The notes: generated by a model from the sequence alone, not told the origin. A stretch of 37,748 bases of DNA from Nocardia uniformis NBRC 13702 (GCF_001613345.1 NZ_BDCE01000122.1:1-37748), one strand, 5' to 3'. Positions 30,396 to 37,748 are shown, counted from the stretch's first letter. Numbers and translations: made by a program.

Positions 30396-33011
30396 ATGGC
30401 TCGGAATTGGCCGATGGTGGAACGTGTCAGCGAGCTCGAATCGATCCGGGACGCGCTGACCGGCGAGGACTTCGTCGGAGCGGTCCTGACCGGTGATGCC
30501 GGGGTCGGTAAGACAACGCTGGCACGGCAGGCCACCGCCGCCGTGGGGGGCAATGTTCGGTGGGTGGCGGGAACCGAATCGGCGCGCAGTATTCCGCTGG
30601 GGGTATTCGCCCATATGGTCGGCGTGTACACCGCGCACGATCCGGTGACCTTTATGGCGGCGGCGCGGGAAGCGCTGCTCGCGGACGGGCACACGATTAT
30701 CGGCGTCGATGACGCGCACCTGCTGGATCAGCTGTCGGCGACGCTGCTGTTGCAGTTGGCCATCGACAAGGCCGCGACCATTGTCGCCACCGTGCGCAGC
30801 GGGGTGCAGGTACCGGATGCGGTGACCTCGCTGTGGAAGGACGGGCACCTGCTGCGAGTGGACCTGCAACCGTTCACCCAGCGACAGAGTGTGGCGCTGG
30901 TGGAATCCATGCTCGGCGGGCAGCTGGAGGGGTTCACCGCCAACCTCATGTGGGAATCATCCGGGGGCAACGCGCTTTTCCTGCGGCACCTGGTGGAAGG
31001 CGCACTGGAGGCGGGGTCGCTGCGGCAGGTCAGCGGGGTGTGGCAGCTGCGCGGGCGGGCCGCGGTTACCTCGGAATTGGCCGCGCTGCTGGAGGATCGG
31101 GTGGAGCAACTGCCCGACCCGGTACTGCGGGTACTCGAGCTGCTCACCTTCTGCGAGCCCATCGATCTGGATGTGCTGTGCGAGCTGGTAGGCGAGGAGG
31201 CCGTGGAGGCGGCCGAAACACGCGGTGTCATACGGGTTGTCGAGAACGGCCATCAGCTGCTGGTGCGGTACAACCATCCGCTGTTCGGTGAGGTGATTCG
31301 GCGGCGACTCGGTATCGCGTCGGCGCGGCGGCTGCGCGGGCGGTTGTACTCCTCGCTGCGGGAGCGGCCCATCAATTCCGCGTCCGATCGGATACGACTG
31401 GCCGAATTGGCTTTGGACAGTGATAAATCCGCTGATCTGGAGTTGTTCGAGGCGGCGGCCGCCGATGCCATCGGGTTGGCGAATCTGCCACTGGGAGAAC
31501 GGTTCGCGCGGGCAGCGGTGGAGCGGCGCGGTGGGGTGGAGTCCGCTGATCTGCTGGCGCGGGCGCTGCTGTGGCAGGGACATCGCATCGAGGCCGAGCG
31601 GACGCTCGCCAGCTTCGATCCGGATCAGTTGAACGAAGTGCAGCTGGCCCGCTGGGGTAGCACGCGGGTGTCGAATCTATTGTGGGCCATGGGTGATGCC
31701 GATCATGCCGATGAGGTGTTGCAGTCGGTGCGCAGCCGGGTGAAACATCCGAAGATAGTCGCCACCCTCGATGGGCTGGCTTCGGCGTGTGCGGTCAACG
31801 AGAACAAACTCGATGAGGCGTTCGCACTGGCCGAACCCGTTATCTCCAATGCGGAGGCGCCGCCGTGGGCGGTGTGGTGGGCGGCTTTCGGCGGCGGACT
31901 GGCGCTGGCGCTCATGGGGCGTGGCGACGCGGCGCGTGAATACGCGGCGCGCGGGCACCAGATCGAATCGGAGATCGACGGACTCAATCGGTTCATGTCC
32001 ACGCACGCCGAGGTATTGGCGCTGACCTTCACCGGCGATCTGGATGCCGCTCGGCGCTGTGCCGCAGGGTATTTCGGCTACTCCTCCCCCGGCCAGTATC
32101 TGGCCTGGGGAATGTCGAAGATCTTGCAGGGCACCGTGGATGTCGCGCAGGGACGCTTCCTCGATGCTGTCGACAATCTCGAGCAGGCCATTGCCGCACT
32201 GGCCACCGAAGGTGCGGCGGCCTGGATGTTCCCCGCGAGACTTCGTCTGGCCGAAGCGTATTCGGCGCTCGGTCGGGCCGCCGAGGCGGCCGAGAGTATT
32301 GATGCCGCCACCGCTCGCGGGGGGCGTCACAGTGCTGTCTACGAACCGCAGGTGGAGTTGGCCCGGGCCTGGCAGGCCGCTGCCGAGGGCACCGTCAGTC
32401 CCGCCGTCCGCCTCGCACTGAGTGCGGCCGACGCGGCCGCTCGCTCCCATCAGCACGCCATCGAGGCCCTCGCACTGCATTCCGCCGCCCGCTTCGGCGA
32501 CCACAGCGTGGCCGGACGCCTCGCCGATCTGGCCGCACGGGTGGATGGGCGACTCGTTCAGGCCCAAGCCCGGCACGCGGTGGCCGTCGCCGCCCACGAC
32601 GGGCCCGGATTGGATACCGCCGCAGCCGAATTCGAGGCGATCGGGGCGCTGCTCTCCGCCGCCGATGCCGCGGCGCAAGCCGCCTCCGCACACGAACGCG
32701 CCGGGGATCGGCGCAGGCTGCTGGAATCGGCCGCGACGGCGAACCGCCTGGCGGCGGCCTGCGGTGGGGCCAGCACGCCCGCGCTGAAGCAATCCGCGCA
32801 GCCGCTGCCGCTCACCGCGCGCGAACGCGAGATCGCCAACCTGGTCGCGGCGGGCCTGTCCAACCGCCAGATCGCCGATCGGCTGACCGTCTCGGTCCGC
32901 ACGGTGGAGGGCCACCTCTACCGTGCGTGTATCAAGCTCGATGTCACCGATCGTGAAGCGCTCGCGGAACTCATGCACGGCGGGTCATCTCTCGGCAAAT
33001 CCGGAAGCTGA
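30396..33011 (+). CDS. LAL-type LuxR-family transcriptional regulator
   Basis: An 871-residue ATP-binding LuxR regulator. Walker A is LTGDAGVGKTT (31-41) in an AAA/STAND domain that begins near the N-terminus ('MVERVSELESIRDALTG'); Walker B-like 'HTIIGVDDAHLLDQLS' is near residue 100. A long middle part (about 300-790) is made of Ala-rich TPR-like helices. The C-terminus (about 805-865) is a LuxR HTH: 'LTAREREIANLVAAGLSNRQIADRLTVSVRTVEGHLYRACIKL'. The ATG at 30396 has no Shine-Dalgarno; TACAGT at 30384-30389 ends 6 nt before it, so a leaderless transcript is likely. CTCACAAT at 30364-30371 in its promoter equals a half of the palindrome upstream of the lipoprotein gene at 33090, which makes these two sites candidate targets of one regulator, possibly this one. 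Confidence 0.92.
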   Translation: MARNWPMVERVSELESIRDALTGEDFVGAVLTGDAGVGKTTLARQATAAVGGNVRWVAGTESARSIPLGVFAHMVGVYTAHDPVTFMAAAREALLADGHTIIGVDDAHLLDQLSATLLLQLAIDKAATIVATVRSGVQVPDAVTSLWKDGHLLRVDLQPFTQRQSVALVESMLGGQLEGFTANLMWESSGGNALFLRHLVEGALEAGSLRQVSGVWQLRGRAAVTSELAALLEDRVEQLPDPVLRVLELLTFCEPIDLDVLCELVGEEAVEAAETRGVIRVVENGHQLLVRYNHPLFGEVIRRRLGIASARRLRGRLYSSLRERPINSASDRIRLAELALDSDKSADLELFEAAAADAIGLANLPLGERFARAAVERRGGVESADLLARALLWQGHRIEAERTLASFDPDQLNEVQLARWGSTRVSNLLWAMGDADHADEVLQSVRSRVKHPKIVATLDGLASACAVNENKLDEAFALAEPVISNAEAPPWAVWWAAFGGGLALALMGRGDAAREYAARGHQIESEIDGLNRFMSTHAEVLALTFTGDLDAARRCAAGYFGYSSPGQYLAWGMSKILQGTVDVAQGRFLDAVDNLEQAIAALATEGAAAWMFPARLRLAEAYSALGRAAEAAESIDAATARGGRHSAVYEPQVELARAWQAAAEGTVSPAVRLALSAADAAARSHQHAIEALALHSAARFGDHSVAGRLADLAARVDGRLVQAQARHAVAVAAHDGPGLDTAAAEFEAIGALLSAADAAAQAASAHERAGDRRRLLESAATANRLAAACGGASTPALKQSAQPLPLTAREREIANLVAAGLSNRQIADRLTVSVRTVEGHLYRACIKLDVTDREALAELMHGGSSLGKSGS

Positions 33012-33373
33012 CCGGGGAAATGGACAACTAAGCCATCAGTCAGCGCCTTTTCCATCTTCCACACAGCGACATCCAGCTCTGTGCACCATCTCACAATCGA
33101 TTGTGAGCTATAGCTTCCTTTCAGCTAACATCCCAGGTCAGGTGACCAGCACGGTCCGGGGGGATCGAGAGTTTCCGCGGAAACCCACGTCGCGGGCCAC
33201 ACCGAACACAACCCCATAACCATGAAAGTGGTGCGGGAACCAAAGACCAAGCGTCCCAGGTCCTCCCCGCTCCGAATTCATGATCACCAGGAAATAGTGG
33301 CGCGCCGCTCCGGCACGACGCCATCATCCCCCTGGTCATGACCGTTCAAACCAGATGAAGGTGGTGTTTCGAC
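33012..33373. other. Long regulatory gap upstream of the lipoprotein gene
   Basis: A 362-bp stretch between the LAL regulator and the lipoprotein gene. It holds an 18-bp palindrome (33090-33107), a possible promoter (TTGTGA 33101-33106 and TAACAT 33126-33131, 19 bp apart) and a 14-bp palindrome GTTTCCGCGGAAAC (33171-33184). If transcription begins near 33138, the 5' leader is about 235 nt, long enough for a structured regulator, but I could not match it to a known riboswitch. A 39-residue open frame at 33222-33341 has no good ribosome site. Confidence 0.6.
33090..33107. promoter_or_regulatory. Perfect 18-bp palindrome, probable operator
   Basis: CTCACAATCGATTGTGAG is self-complementary over all 18 bases. 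It overlaps a possible -35 (TTGTGA). The identical half CTCACAAT occurs at 30364-30371 in front of the LAL regulator. Length and symmetry suit a homodimeric HTH protein (LuxR, GntR, TetR or LacI type). Confidence 0.65.
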
Positions 33374-34366
33374 GTGGCTCGTCGGCATCGAAATATGAAC
33401 CCCGGCGTGCGTCGACGCGCCCTCGTGGCAGGCGCGATCCCGCTGGCCCTGGCCGTAGGCTGCTCCACCGCCACCGACCAGAACGCGGCCACCCCCGCCG
33501 CCCCCGATGCATCCAGCAGCGCACCCGAAAACCCGACAGCGCCCCAAACTCCCGGTGCCGCACCCCGGCCCGCCGAGACAGCGGCCCCCCAACCCGGCCT
33601 CGCACCCGGCACCATCACCCCCCGCGCCACCACCAGCCCGGTCCAGCCCGGCGTTACCGCCCCCGCGGCCGACCGCCCCGCCGCACACCCCGGCCCCATC
33701 CAGCCCGGCGTGACCACCCCGCCCGCCCCCAAACCCGCACCGAATTACGCTGTGCCGCCCAACTTCCGCCCGGTCCCCGGCGCCGAAGCAGCCCCGGCCA
33801 TCGACCTGAGCACCCTGCACGCCCCGGTCCCTGTAGCCCCCGTCGCCCCGATCGCCCCGCCCCCGCGCACCCTCCGCGTGGGAGCGTTTTCCACTCCGGT
33901 GACGGACGATGTCCCGAATGACGTGCTCGATCCAGTGAACACCGGCGCCGCAGCGGTCGAGGCGGGCATTGCCACCGGCTTGAACTCAATCGGCATCAAC
34001 GCCAGCCGCTCCGACAAGCTGGCCGCTGGCACAGTCGCGGGCACCGTGATCGGAGCTGCGGCTGGCGCGACCGCCGCCGGTCTGCCTGCCGCAGTCGTTG
34101 GGGCCGTCCCCGGCGGCCTGATCGGTGCAGGCGTCGGTGCAGGCGTCGGTGCGGTCATCGGCGGAATCACAACAGGATTCCCCACAGGTGGCGTCGCCAT
34201 AGCCCCCGGAGCTGCGGCGGGAGCGTTGATCGGCGCGGGCGTCGGTGCGGCCGCAGGTGCGGCCACAGGAGCCGCTCTCCTCGGCATCCCGGCGGCTGTC
34301 GCCGGTGGCGTCGCTGGCGGCATCGTCGGCTTCGGTATCGGCAGCGCATACGGCGCTGTTGTCTAA
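33374..34366 (+). CDS. Proline-rich lipoprotein with glycine-zipper C-terminus
   Basis: A 330-residue exported protein of no family I can name. The Arg-rich N-terminus, hydrophobic stretch and lipobox LAVGC (Cys30) predict a lipoprotein. Residues 31-165 are a disordered Pro/Ala/Thr tether with a repeated P-[VI]-QPGVT (89-95 and 109-114). Residues 166-212 (RTLRVGAFSTPVTDDVPNDVLDPVNT...) are the only ordinary-looking segment. Residues 213-330 are nearly all Gly, Ala, Val and Ile in GxxxG patterns (GGLIGAGVGAGVGAVIGG, AAGALIGAGVGAAAGAATGA, GGVAGGIVGFGIG), a glycine zipper suited to helix packing in or across a membrane. The GTG at 33374 (AAGGTGG upstream) was preferred to the ATG at 33395. It is 21 bp before a small secreted protein gene and probably cotranscribed with it. 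An anchored membrane or mycomembrane-inserting protein is inference. Confidence 0.82.
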   Translation: MARRHRNMNPGVRRRALVAGAIPLALAVGCSTATDQNAATPAAPDASSSAPENPTAPQTPGAAPRPAETAAPQPGLAPGTITPRATTSPVQPGVTAPAADRPAAHPGPIQPGVTTPPAPKPAPNYAVPPNFRPVPGAEAAPAIDLSTLHAPVPVAPVAPIAPPPRTLRVGAFSTPVTDDVPNDVLDPVNTGAAAVEAGIATGLNSIGINASRSDKLAAGTVAGTVIGAAAGATAAGLPAAVVGAVPGGLIGAGVGAGVGAVIGGITTGFPTGGVAIAPGAAAGALIGAGVGAAAGAATGAALLGIPAAVAGGVAGGIVGFGIGSAYGAVV

Positions 34367-34387
34367 CTCAGCGCAAAAAGGATGAAG

Positions 34388-34720
34388 ATGAAATTGACAC
34401 TGCGCATTGCCATCCTGATGGCAGCAGTCTCCGCGTGTGGCACGTTGGGTATGCAAGCGGCTTCGGCAACTCCGCCAATTCCGACACCCGAACCGGGTGG
34501 TGTGATCCGGCTGGATATCGCACCGGGCGAGTGGTGGAGCTGTAACGCCGCCAGCCTGCAGCCGCCGTTCTACCAGGTATCGCCCGGCATCTATCAGTAC
34601 TCGCTCGGACCGAATCCGATCTACATGCGCTTCACGCCTGGCGCTGACGTTTGGACAACCTGCCACGGCACCGGGGCACCGTTCATCTACTACGGCCCGA
34701 TCGTCAAGGCCGGCTGGTAG
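34388..34720 (+). CDS. Small secreted protein, unknown family
   Basis: A 110-residue precursor. The ATG at 34388 is favoured over the ATG at 34382 because AAAAAGGA ends 5 nt before it; both are in frame. The Sec signal peptide MKLTLRIAILMAAVSACGTLGMQAASA is followed by an A-x-A cleavage site before TPPIPTPEPGG. The mature part is about 80 residues with two cysteines (in WWSCNAAS and WTTCHGTG), probably one disulfide, and many aromatic residues (GEWWSC, FYQVSPGIYQYSLG, FIYYGP). It is beta-rich in appearance. I do not recognise the family; small aromatic-rich secreted proteins of this kind are common in Nocardia and Mycobacterium. It is the likely partner of the lipoprotein just upstream. An inverted repeat follows as possible terminator. 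Confidence 0.8.
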   Translation: MKLTLRIAILMAAVSACGTLGMQAASATPPIPTPEPGGVIRLDIAPGEWWSCNAASLQPPFYQVSPGIYQYSLGPNPIYMRFTPGADVWTTCHGTGAPFIYYGPIVKAGW

Positions 34721-34745
34721 GAACGTGCCTCCGAACAGGAGAAGG

Positions 34746-34796
34746 ACTCCGCACCAACACTTTTGATTGCTCGGCCGGGGGCCGTTGGTGCGGAGT
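34746..34796 (+). terminator. Inverted repeat after the secreted-protein gene
   Basis: ACTCCGCACCAAC (34746-34758) and GTTGGTGCGGAGT (34784-34796) are perfect 13-bp reverse complements with a 25-nt loop, starting 25 bp after the stop at 34720. No U-tract follows. It could be a U-less terminator, an RNA-stabilising hairpin or a wide operator for the gene at 34809. Confidence 0.5.
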
Positions 34797-34808
34797 TAGC
34801 ATCGGTGG

Positions 34809-35198
34809 GTGGTTCGCAATGTGAGGAAGGCTCGTCGTCTTATGGTTGGCGAGGAGACGTTTCTCTGGTCGCTGCGGCACCGGCATCATGGTGAGAGCGG
34901 GGCCTATCGCGACTGTTGTGAGGTGCTCGGTATTCGCAGGGACGGGGGTGGGCGGCTCACGATTGTGTTTTCCGACGGTCCTGGGCGGCTCGTTCCCGAC
35001 GGGTTCATGCCCACCGGGTTCGTCGGGACAACTGAGGGTGGCGTCTTGAATCTGCATGAGCCGGGCACCGTTCGCGCTCTGCTGGATGAAGCCAGATCTC
35101 GCGGCTGGCAACCCGAGGAGACGAGCGCCCGGGAGATGGATGGGTGGACTCTGTTCGACGCGGTGGCGCGCAGCCGAAACGTGGTGCCGCCCAGCTGA
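34809..35198 (+). CDS. Small conserved hypothetical protein
   Basis: Up to 129 residues from GTG 34809; the ATG at 34842 (MVGEETFLWSLRHRHHG) is the alternative start and may be the true one, giving 118 residues. The sequence 'TFLWSLRHRHHGESGAYRDCCEVLGIRRDGGGRLTIVFSDGPGRLVPDGFMPTGFVGT' followed by 'VLNLHEPGTVRALLDEARSRGWQPEE' resembles the small cytoplasmic proteins seen in actinomycete genomes whose beta-strand core ends in an alpha-helix and 'RGWxP'. I cannot name a function. There is no signal peptide or membrane segment. It is convergent with the alkyltransferase gene. Codon use matches its neighbours, which supports it being a gene. Confidence 0.7.
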   Translation: MVRNVRKARRLMVGEETFLWSLRHRHHGESGAYRDCCEVLGIRRDGGGRLTIVFSDGPGRLVPDGFMPTGFVGTTEGGVLNLHEPGTVRALLDEARSRGWQPEETSAREMDGWTLFDAVARSRNVVPPS

Positions 35199-35270
35199 GG
35201 CCGGGTCGATGCTTACGCGGAGCCCGGCTACTGGAATTGAACCCGCGCGGAATGCCGGAAGCCCCTCACT

Positions 35271-35831
35271 TCAGAACAGGGTCGGCTCGCCGAAGCCCGG
35301 GGTGCGTTCGATTTCGAGTAGGCGCTCTTTGGTCGTCACACCCCCATTGGCGGAAAACCCGTGCAGCGCGTGGTCCGCGGCCAGGACGCGGTGGCACGGG
35401 ATGATGAGTGGGATGGGGTTGCGGCCCATGGCCTGTCCTACCGCCTGCGAGCCATTCGGCGCTCCGACCCGGTGGGCAATCGCGCCGTAGCTGAGGGTGT
35501 GGCCGGGGTCTATGGTGCGGGTGATGGCGTAGACCTTGCTGTGGAATTCGGGGATTGCGCTGGTATCCAAGGGAATCCAGCGGAGGTTGTCGAGATCACC
35601 GGCGAGGTGGGCGCGAATGCGGATGATGGCCTTGGCGATGATGTCGTCGGTGGGGCCGGATTCGTAGACCGTCTTGCCCGCGTGTGGACGGGTGACACGG
35701 GTGAGGGTGGCCTCCTCATCCGCTTCGGGGAGTTGGAAGCGCACCACACCCGTGGCACTCCAGGCGATGGCACAGGGACCGATCGCGGTATCGAAGAGCG
35801 CCGCGGCCAGCGAGCGATCCGGGTTGGACAT
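35271..35831 (-). CDS. Methylated-DNA--[protein]-cysteine S-methyltransferase
   Basis: A 186-residue O6-alkylguanine-DNA alkyltransferase (Ogt/MGMT). The acceptor cysteine is C146 in IIPCHRVLA, and the recognition helix and Arg finger are in 'SYGAIAHRVGAPNGSQAVGQAMGRNPIPLIIPCHRV'. 'GFSANGGVTTKERLLEIE' is the usual C-terminal asparagine-hinge region and helix, here with S-A-N-G-G-V instead of the more usual Y-x-G-G. The ATG at 35831 (MSNPDRSLAAALFDTAIG) was chosen; a start five codons upstream is possible. It transfers the alkyl group from damaged guanine to itself in one step. The N-terminal domain is weakly conserved, as in the family. It is convergent with the small hypothetical gene and follows the small membrane protein gene on the same strand. 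Confidence 0.93.
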   Translation of the reverse strand: MSNPDRSLAAALFDTAIGPCAIAWSATGVVRFQLPEADEEATLTRVTRPHAGKTVYESGPTDDIIAKAIIRIRAHLAGDLDNLRWIPLDTSAIPEFHSKVYAITRTIDPGHTLSYGAIAHRVGAPNGSQAVGQAMGRNPIPLIIPCHRVLAADHALHGFSANGGVTTKERLLEIERTPGFGEPTLF

Positions 35832-35887
35832 AAGGCCAGTGTGCATGGGGAGACCGACATGTTTCCGATTGAGTCCGACCAGAGATA

Positions 35888-36166
35888 TCAGACCAATTTT
35901 TCAGTACTGGACTGCTTGACTACTGGAATGTGGCCCACGGACTCCAGTTCTTGGAGTTCGCGAACGTCTTCATGAGCACGGATGGCGGCCAGATCCGAAT
36001 ACTGCCGCCGACCTTCGTAATCGACGACCGACCAGTCCGACATCGGTGCATGCGGGCGGTACCGGGTGAGCAGGTAGTCCCAGCGCTCACCTGGCGCCGG
36101 AGCGAAGTGATACACCGTCCACCCGAACAGGGCGATGACCGCGAGGGCGGCGAGGAACTCGATCAT
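35888..36166 (-). CDS. Small single-pass membrane protein, hypothetical
   Basis: A 92-residue protein from ATG 36166: MIEFLAALAVIALFGWTVYHFAP gives one N-terminal membrane helix (about 2-21), followed by a cytoplasmic or external tail rich in charged and aromatic residues (WDYLLTRYRPHAPMSDWSVVDYEGRRQYSDLAAIRAHEDVRELQELE). The frame is open far upstream but that part is antisense to the MocR gene. No clear Shine-Dalgarno precedes it. It is divergent from the MocR-type regulator with 61 bp between starts, a position where MocR targets are often found (the YczE membrane protein for YczR), but this protein is much shorter than YczE. Function is unknown. Confidence 0.68.
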   Translation of the reverse strand: MIEFLAALAVIALFGWTVYHFAPAPGERWDYLLTRYRPHAPMSDWSVVDYEGRRQYSDLAAIRAHEDVRELQELESVGHIPVVKQSSTEKLV

Positions 36167-36191
36167 TATTCGAGCGTGCAGCCAGGTGGAC

Positions 36192-36219
36192 TTGAAAGAA
36201 ATATCCACTGACCTAATAC
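36192..36219 (+). promoter_or_regulatory. Leaderless sigma-A-type promoter of the MocR gene
   Basis: TTGAAA (36192-36197), a 16-bp spacer and TAATAC (36214-36219), the best consensus match in the window. The -10 ends 8 nt before the ATG at 36228, and no Shine-Dalgarno is present, so transcription probably starts at the ATG. The decamer TACTGGACTG (36218-36227) covers the predicted start site and also occurs at 35905-35914. Confidence 0.7.
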
Positions 36220-36227
36220 TGGACTGT

Positions 36228-37739
36228 ATGGCAATACGAGTGATCGGTGCAGCGAGTCTGGCGCGGGACCTGGGCCGGTGGCGGCAGGACGAGCCGGGTG
36301 CCCGGGGCAGCGCCGACAGCGATGCCGCGCGCCGCTCTCCTCGCCCCGCGTACCTGGCGCTCGCCGAAGGTATTCGGCTCCTCATCCACGACGGGCGCGC
36401 CCCGCTCGGCATCGCATTGCCCAGTGAACGCGACCTGTCGACCACGCTCGGTGTCAGCCGCACCACCGTCACCTCGGCGTATTCGCTCCTGCGCGAACAC
36501 GGTTATCTGATCAGCCGCCAGGGCTCCCGCAGTACCGTGGCGCTGCCGCCGACGGTGGCACATGACGGCACCAAACCGTCACGCAGCCTGCTGGCCATGA
36601 TGGCCCAGCCGGAGGTGCCGACCATCGATATGACCTATGCGGCCATGTCCGCACCGCACGAGATGACCGATGCGTATACCTTTGCGCTACACGGACTTCC
36701 GGCATATCTCGGCACGCACGGCATGGATCCGGTGGGAATGCTCATGCTGCGAGAAGCTCTGGCGCGGCGCTATACCGAGCGCGGACTGCCCACCGATCCC
36801 GAGCAGATTCTGGTGACCCTGGGCGCGCAGCACGGCCTGCGACTGCTGCTGAATGTGCTCACCACACCGGCGGAACGGGTGCTGATCGAGCATCCGAGCT
36901 ACCCGAATGCCATCGAGGCCGTCCGTGATGTGGGTGCGCGCCCCGTCCCGGTACCACTCCTGCCGACAGGCTGGGATCTCGACGGAATCCGCAGTGCCGC
37001 ACGGCAAACCGCGGCCAGCGTGGCCTATCTGGTTCCCGATTTCCACAACCCGACCGGGCTGCTGCTGGATGTGGAGGGCCGCGCCGAGCTGGCCGCCATC
37101 GCCCGCGAAACCCGCATGACCGTGATCGTCGACGAATCCATGGTCGATCTCGACCTCACCGACGGCGATCCGCTGCCACCCGTGGCGGCCTTCGCGCGCG
37201 GTTCGGAGATCGTGACCATCGGCTCGGCGTCCAAATCCTTCTGGGGCGGTCTGCGAGTGGGGTGGGTGCGCGCCAATCAGTCGCTCATCACCAAACTGCT
37301 CGGCACCCGTTCCACCATGGACCTCGGCACCCCCGTCATGGATCAGCTGGCCACCGTCCACCTGCTCCAGCACGCCGATACCATCCTGACCGAGCGGCGC
37401 GCGCAATTGCGTTCGCGCCGAGCCACTCTCCTGAAGTCGCTCGCCGAGGAACTCCCGGACTGGCATCCCACCTCCGAGGGAGCGGGCGGCATGTCCCTGT
37501 GGGTCCAACTCCCCGCCCCGGTCTCCACCGCCCTGGCCGCCACCGCGCCCAATCACGGCGTATTACTCGCCGCCGGACCACGTTTCGGCGTTCAGGGGGC
37601 ATTCGAACGGTTCATTCGGCTGCCGTTCAGCCAGGAGGAGCCCGATCTGCGGATTGCGGTGAAGTCCATTGCTGCCGCTTTTGCCGCCCTCACTCCGCAT
37701 GCCGCGGATCCTTTGGCGCCGTTGGCTCCGCTCTATTGA
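36228..37739 (+). CDS. MocR-type (GntR-HTH + aminotransferase) PLP regulator
   Basis: A 503-residue protein. The N-terminal winged helix (about 40-110) reads 'YLALAEGIRLLIHDGRAPLGIALPSERDLSTTLGVSRTTVTSAYSLLREHGYLISRQGSRSTV'. The C-terminal fold-type I aminotransferase domain (about 150-495) carries 'LVTLGAQHGLRLLLNVL', 'VLIEHPSYPNAI', 'YLVPDFHNPTG', 'VIVDESMVDLDL' and the PLP lysine K336 in IGSASKSFWGGLRVGWVR. The 'DESMVDLDL' and 'SxSKSFWGGLRxGW' motifs are typical of the YczR subgroup. MocR proteins sense an amino compound or PLP and often control the divergent gene, here a small membrane protein. The ATG at 36228 was chosen because a consensus promoter places the transcript start there; the frame is open to 36135. 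Confidence 0.93.
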   Translation: MAIRVIGAASLARDLGRWRQDEPGARGSADSDAARRSPRPAYLALAEGIRLLIHDGRAPLGIALPSERDLSTTLGVSRTTVTSAYSLLREHGYLISRQGSRSTVALPPTVAHDGTKPSRSLLAMMAQPEVPTIDMTYAAMSAPHEMTDAYTFALHGLPAYLGTHGMDPVGMLMLREALARRYTERGLPTDPEQILVTLGAQHGLRLLLNVLTTPAERVLIEHPSYPNAIEAVRDVGARPVPVPLLPTGWDLDGIRSAARQTAASVAYLVPDFHNPTGLLLDVEGRAELAAIARETRMTVIVDESMVDLDLTDGDPLPPVAAFARGSEIVTIGSASKSFWGGLRVGWVRANQSLITKLLGTRSTMDLGTPVMDQLATVHLLQHADTILTERRAQLRSRRATLLKSLAEELPDWHPTSEGAGGMSLWVQLPAPVSTALAATAPNHGVLLAAGPRFGVQGAFERFIRLPFSQEEPDLRIAVKSIAAAFAALTPHAADPLAPLAPLY

Positions 37740-37748
37740 GGGGGCAAC

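Noticed and set aside
33222..33341. 39-residue open frame in the leader of the lipoprotein gene
   Set aside because: It has no Shine-Dalgarno, no homology and ordinary composition; it could be an upstream ORF but cannot be supported.
33132..33373. c-di-AMP (ydaO) or cobalamin riboswitch
   Set aside because: Leaders of secreted actinobacterial proteins often carry ydaO elements, but the conserved ydaO and cobalamin core motifs are not seen here.
35233..35243. tRNA T-arm-like sequence (GGTTCAATTCC on the minus strand)
   Set aside because: The loop matches GGTTCRANYCC, but the T-stem has a mismatch, no pairing acceptor stem or anticodon arm can be drawn, and a full tRNA would run into the alkyltransferase gene. 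At best it is a tRNA remnant or attachment-site scar.

Overview
The window is high-GC actinobacterial DNA, most likely from Nocardia or a close mycolic-acid-producing relative such as Rhodococcus or Mycobacterium. This rests on gene content, not on a search. It holds an F420-dependent glucose-6-phosphate dehydrogenase, a rubredoxin-containing PknG kinase with its GlnX/GlnH sensor genes, a mycobacterial-type FprA, an alpha-methylacyl-CoA racemase, a SAM-IV riboswitch and several starts that look leaderless. I see no insertion sequence, phage gene, CRISPR array, rRNA or complete tRNA.

Layout. 1-3326 (minus): a probable operon of a Nudix hydrolase (MutT3 type), a molybdopterin oxidoreductase and an SRPBCC protein cut by the window edge. 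3445-8240 (plus): glnX-glnH-pknG, the extracellular amino-acid sensing module that controls central nitrogen/carbon metabolism. 8628-11905 (minus): pta-ackA. 12046-13947: a BacA/SbmA-type ABC transporter. 14108-15115 (minus): fgd. This block has the same gene order as the M. tuberculosis mutT3-glnX-glnH-pknG-ackA-pta-fgd1 neighbourhood, except that the ABC transporter lies between pta and fgd. 15409-20674: a HAD phosphatase, a MarR regulator with a DJ-1/PfpI gene, a DUF456 membrane protein, an amidohydrolase and fprA. 20960-23349: a small membrane protein, then a SAM-IV riboswitch controlling rhodanese and metZ. 23413-28615: an MFS exporter and a flavin reductase divergent from a large BTAD/AfsR-type regulator. 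28651-33011: a Ddn-like F420 protein, the racemase and a LuxR/LAL regulator. 33374-37739: a glycine-zipper lipoprotein, a small secreted protein, a small hypothetical protein, an O6-alkylguanine-DNA alkyltransferase, a small membrane protein and a MocR-type PLP regulator.

Most notable structures: (1) between rhodanese and metZ, a 62-bp unit is tandemly duplicated so that two nearly identical 21-residue ORFs, each with its own Shine-Dalgarno, are chained by 4-nt stop/start overlaps; (2) two MarR-type palindromes lie exactly 20 bp apart over a divergent promoter; (3) the PknG N-terminus carries a threonine motif repeated every 15 residues; (4) repeat elements sharing a GTCATCCCGGCATGC-like head occupy three convergent gene junctions; (5) an IdeR-like iron box precedes fprA; (6) an 18-bp palindrome lies upstream of the lipoprotein/secreted-protein pair, with a matching half-site in front of the LAL regulator.
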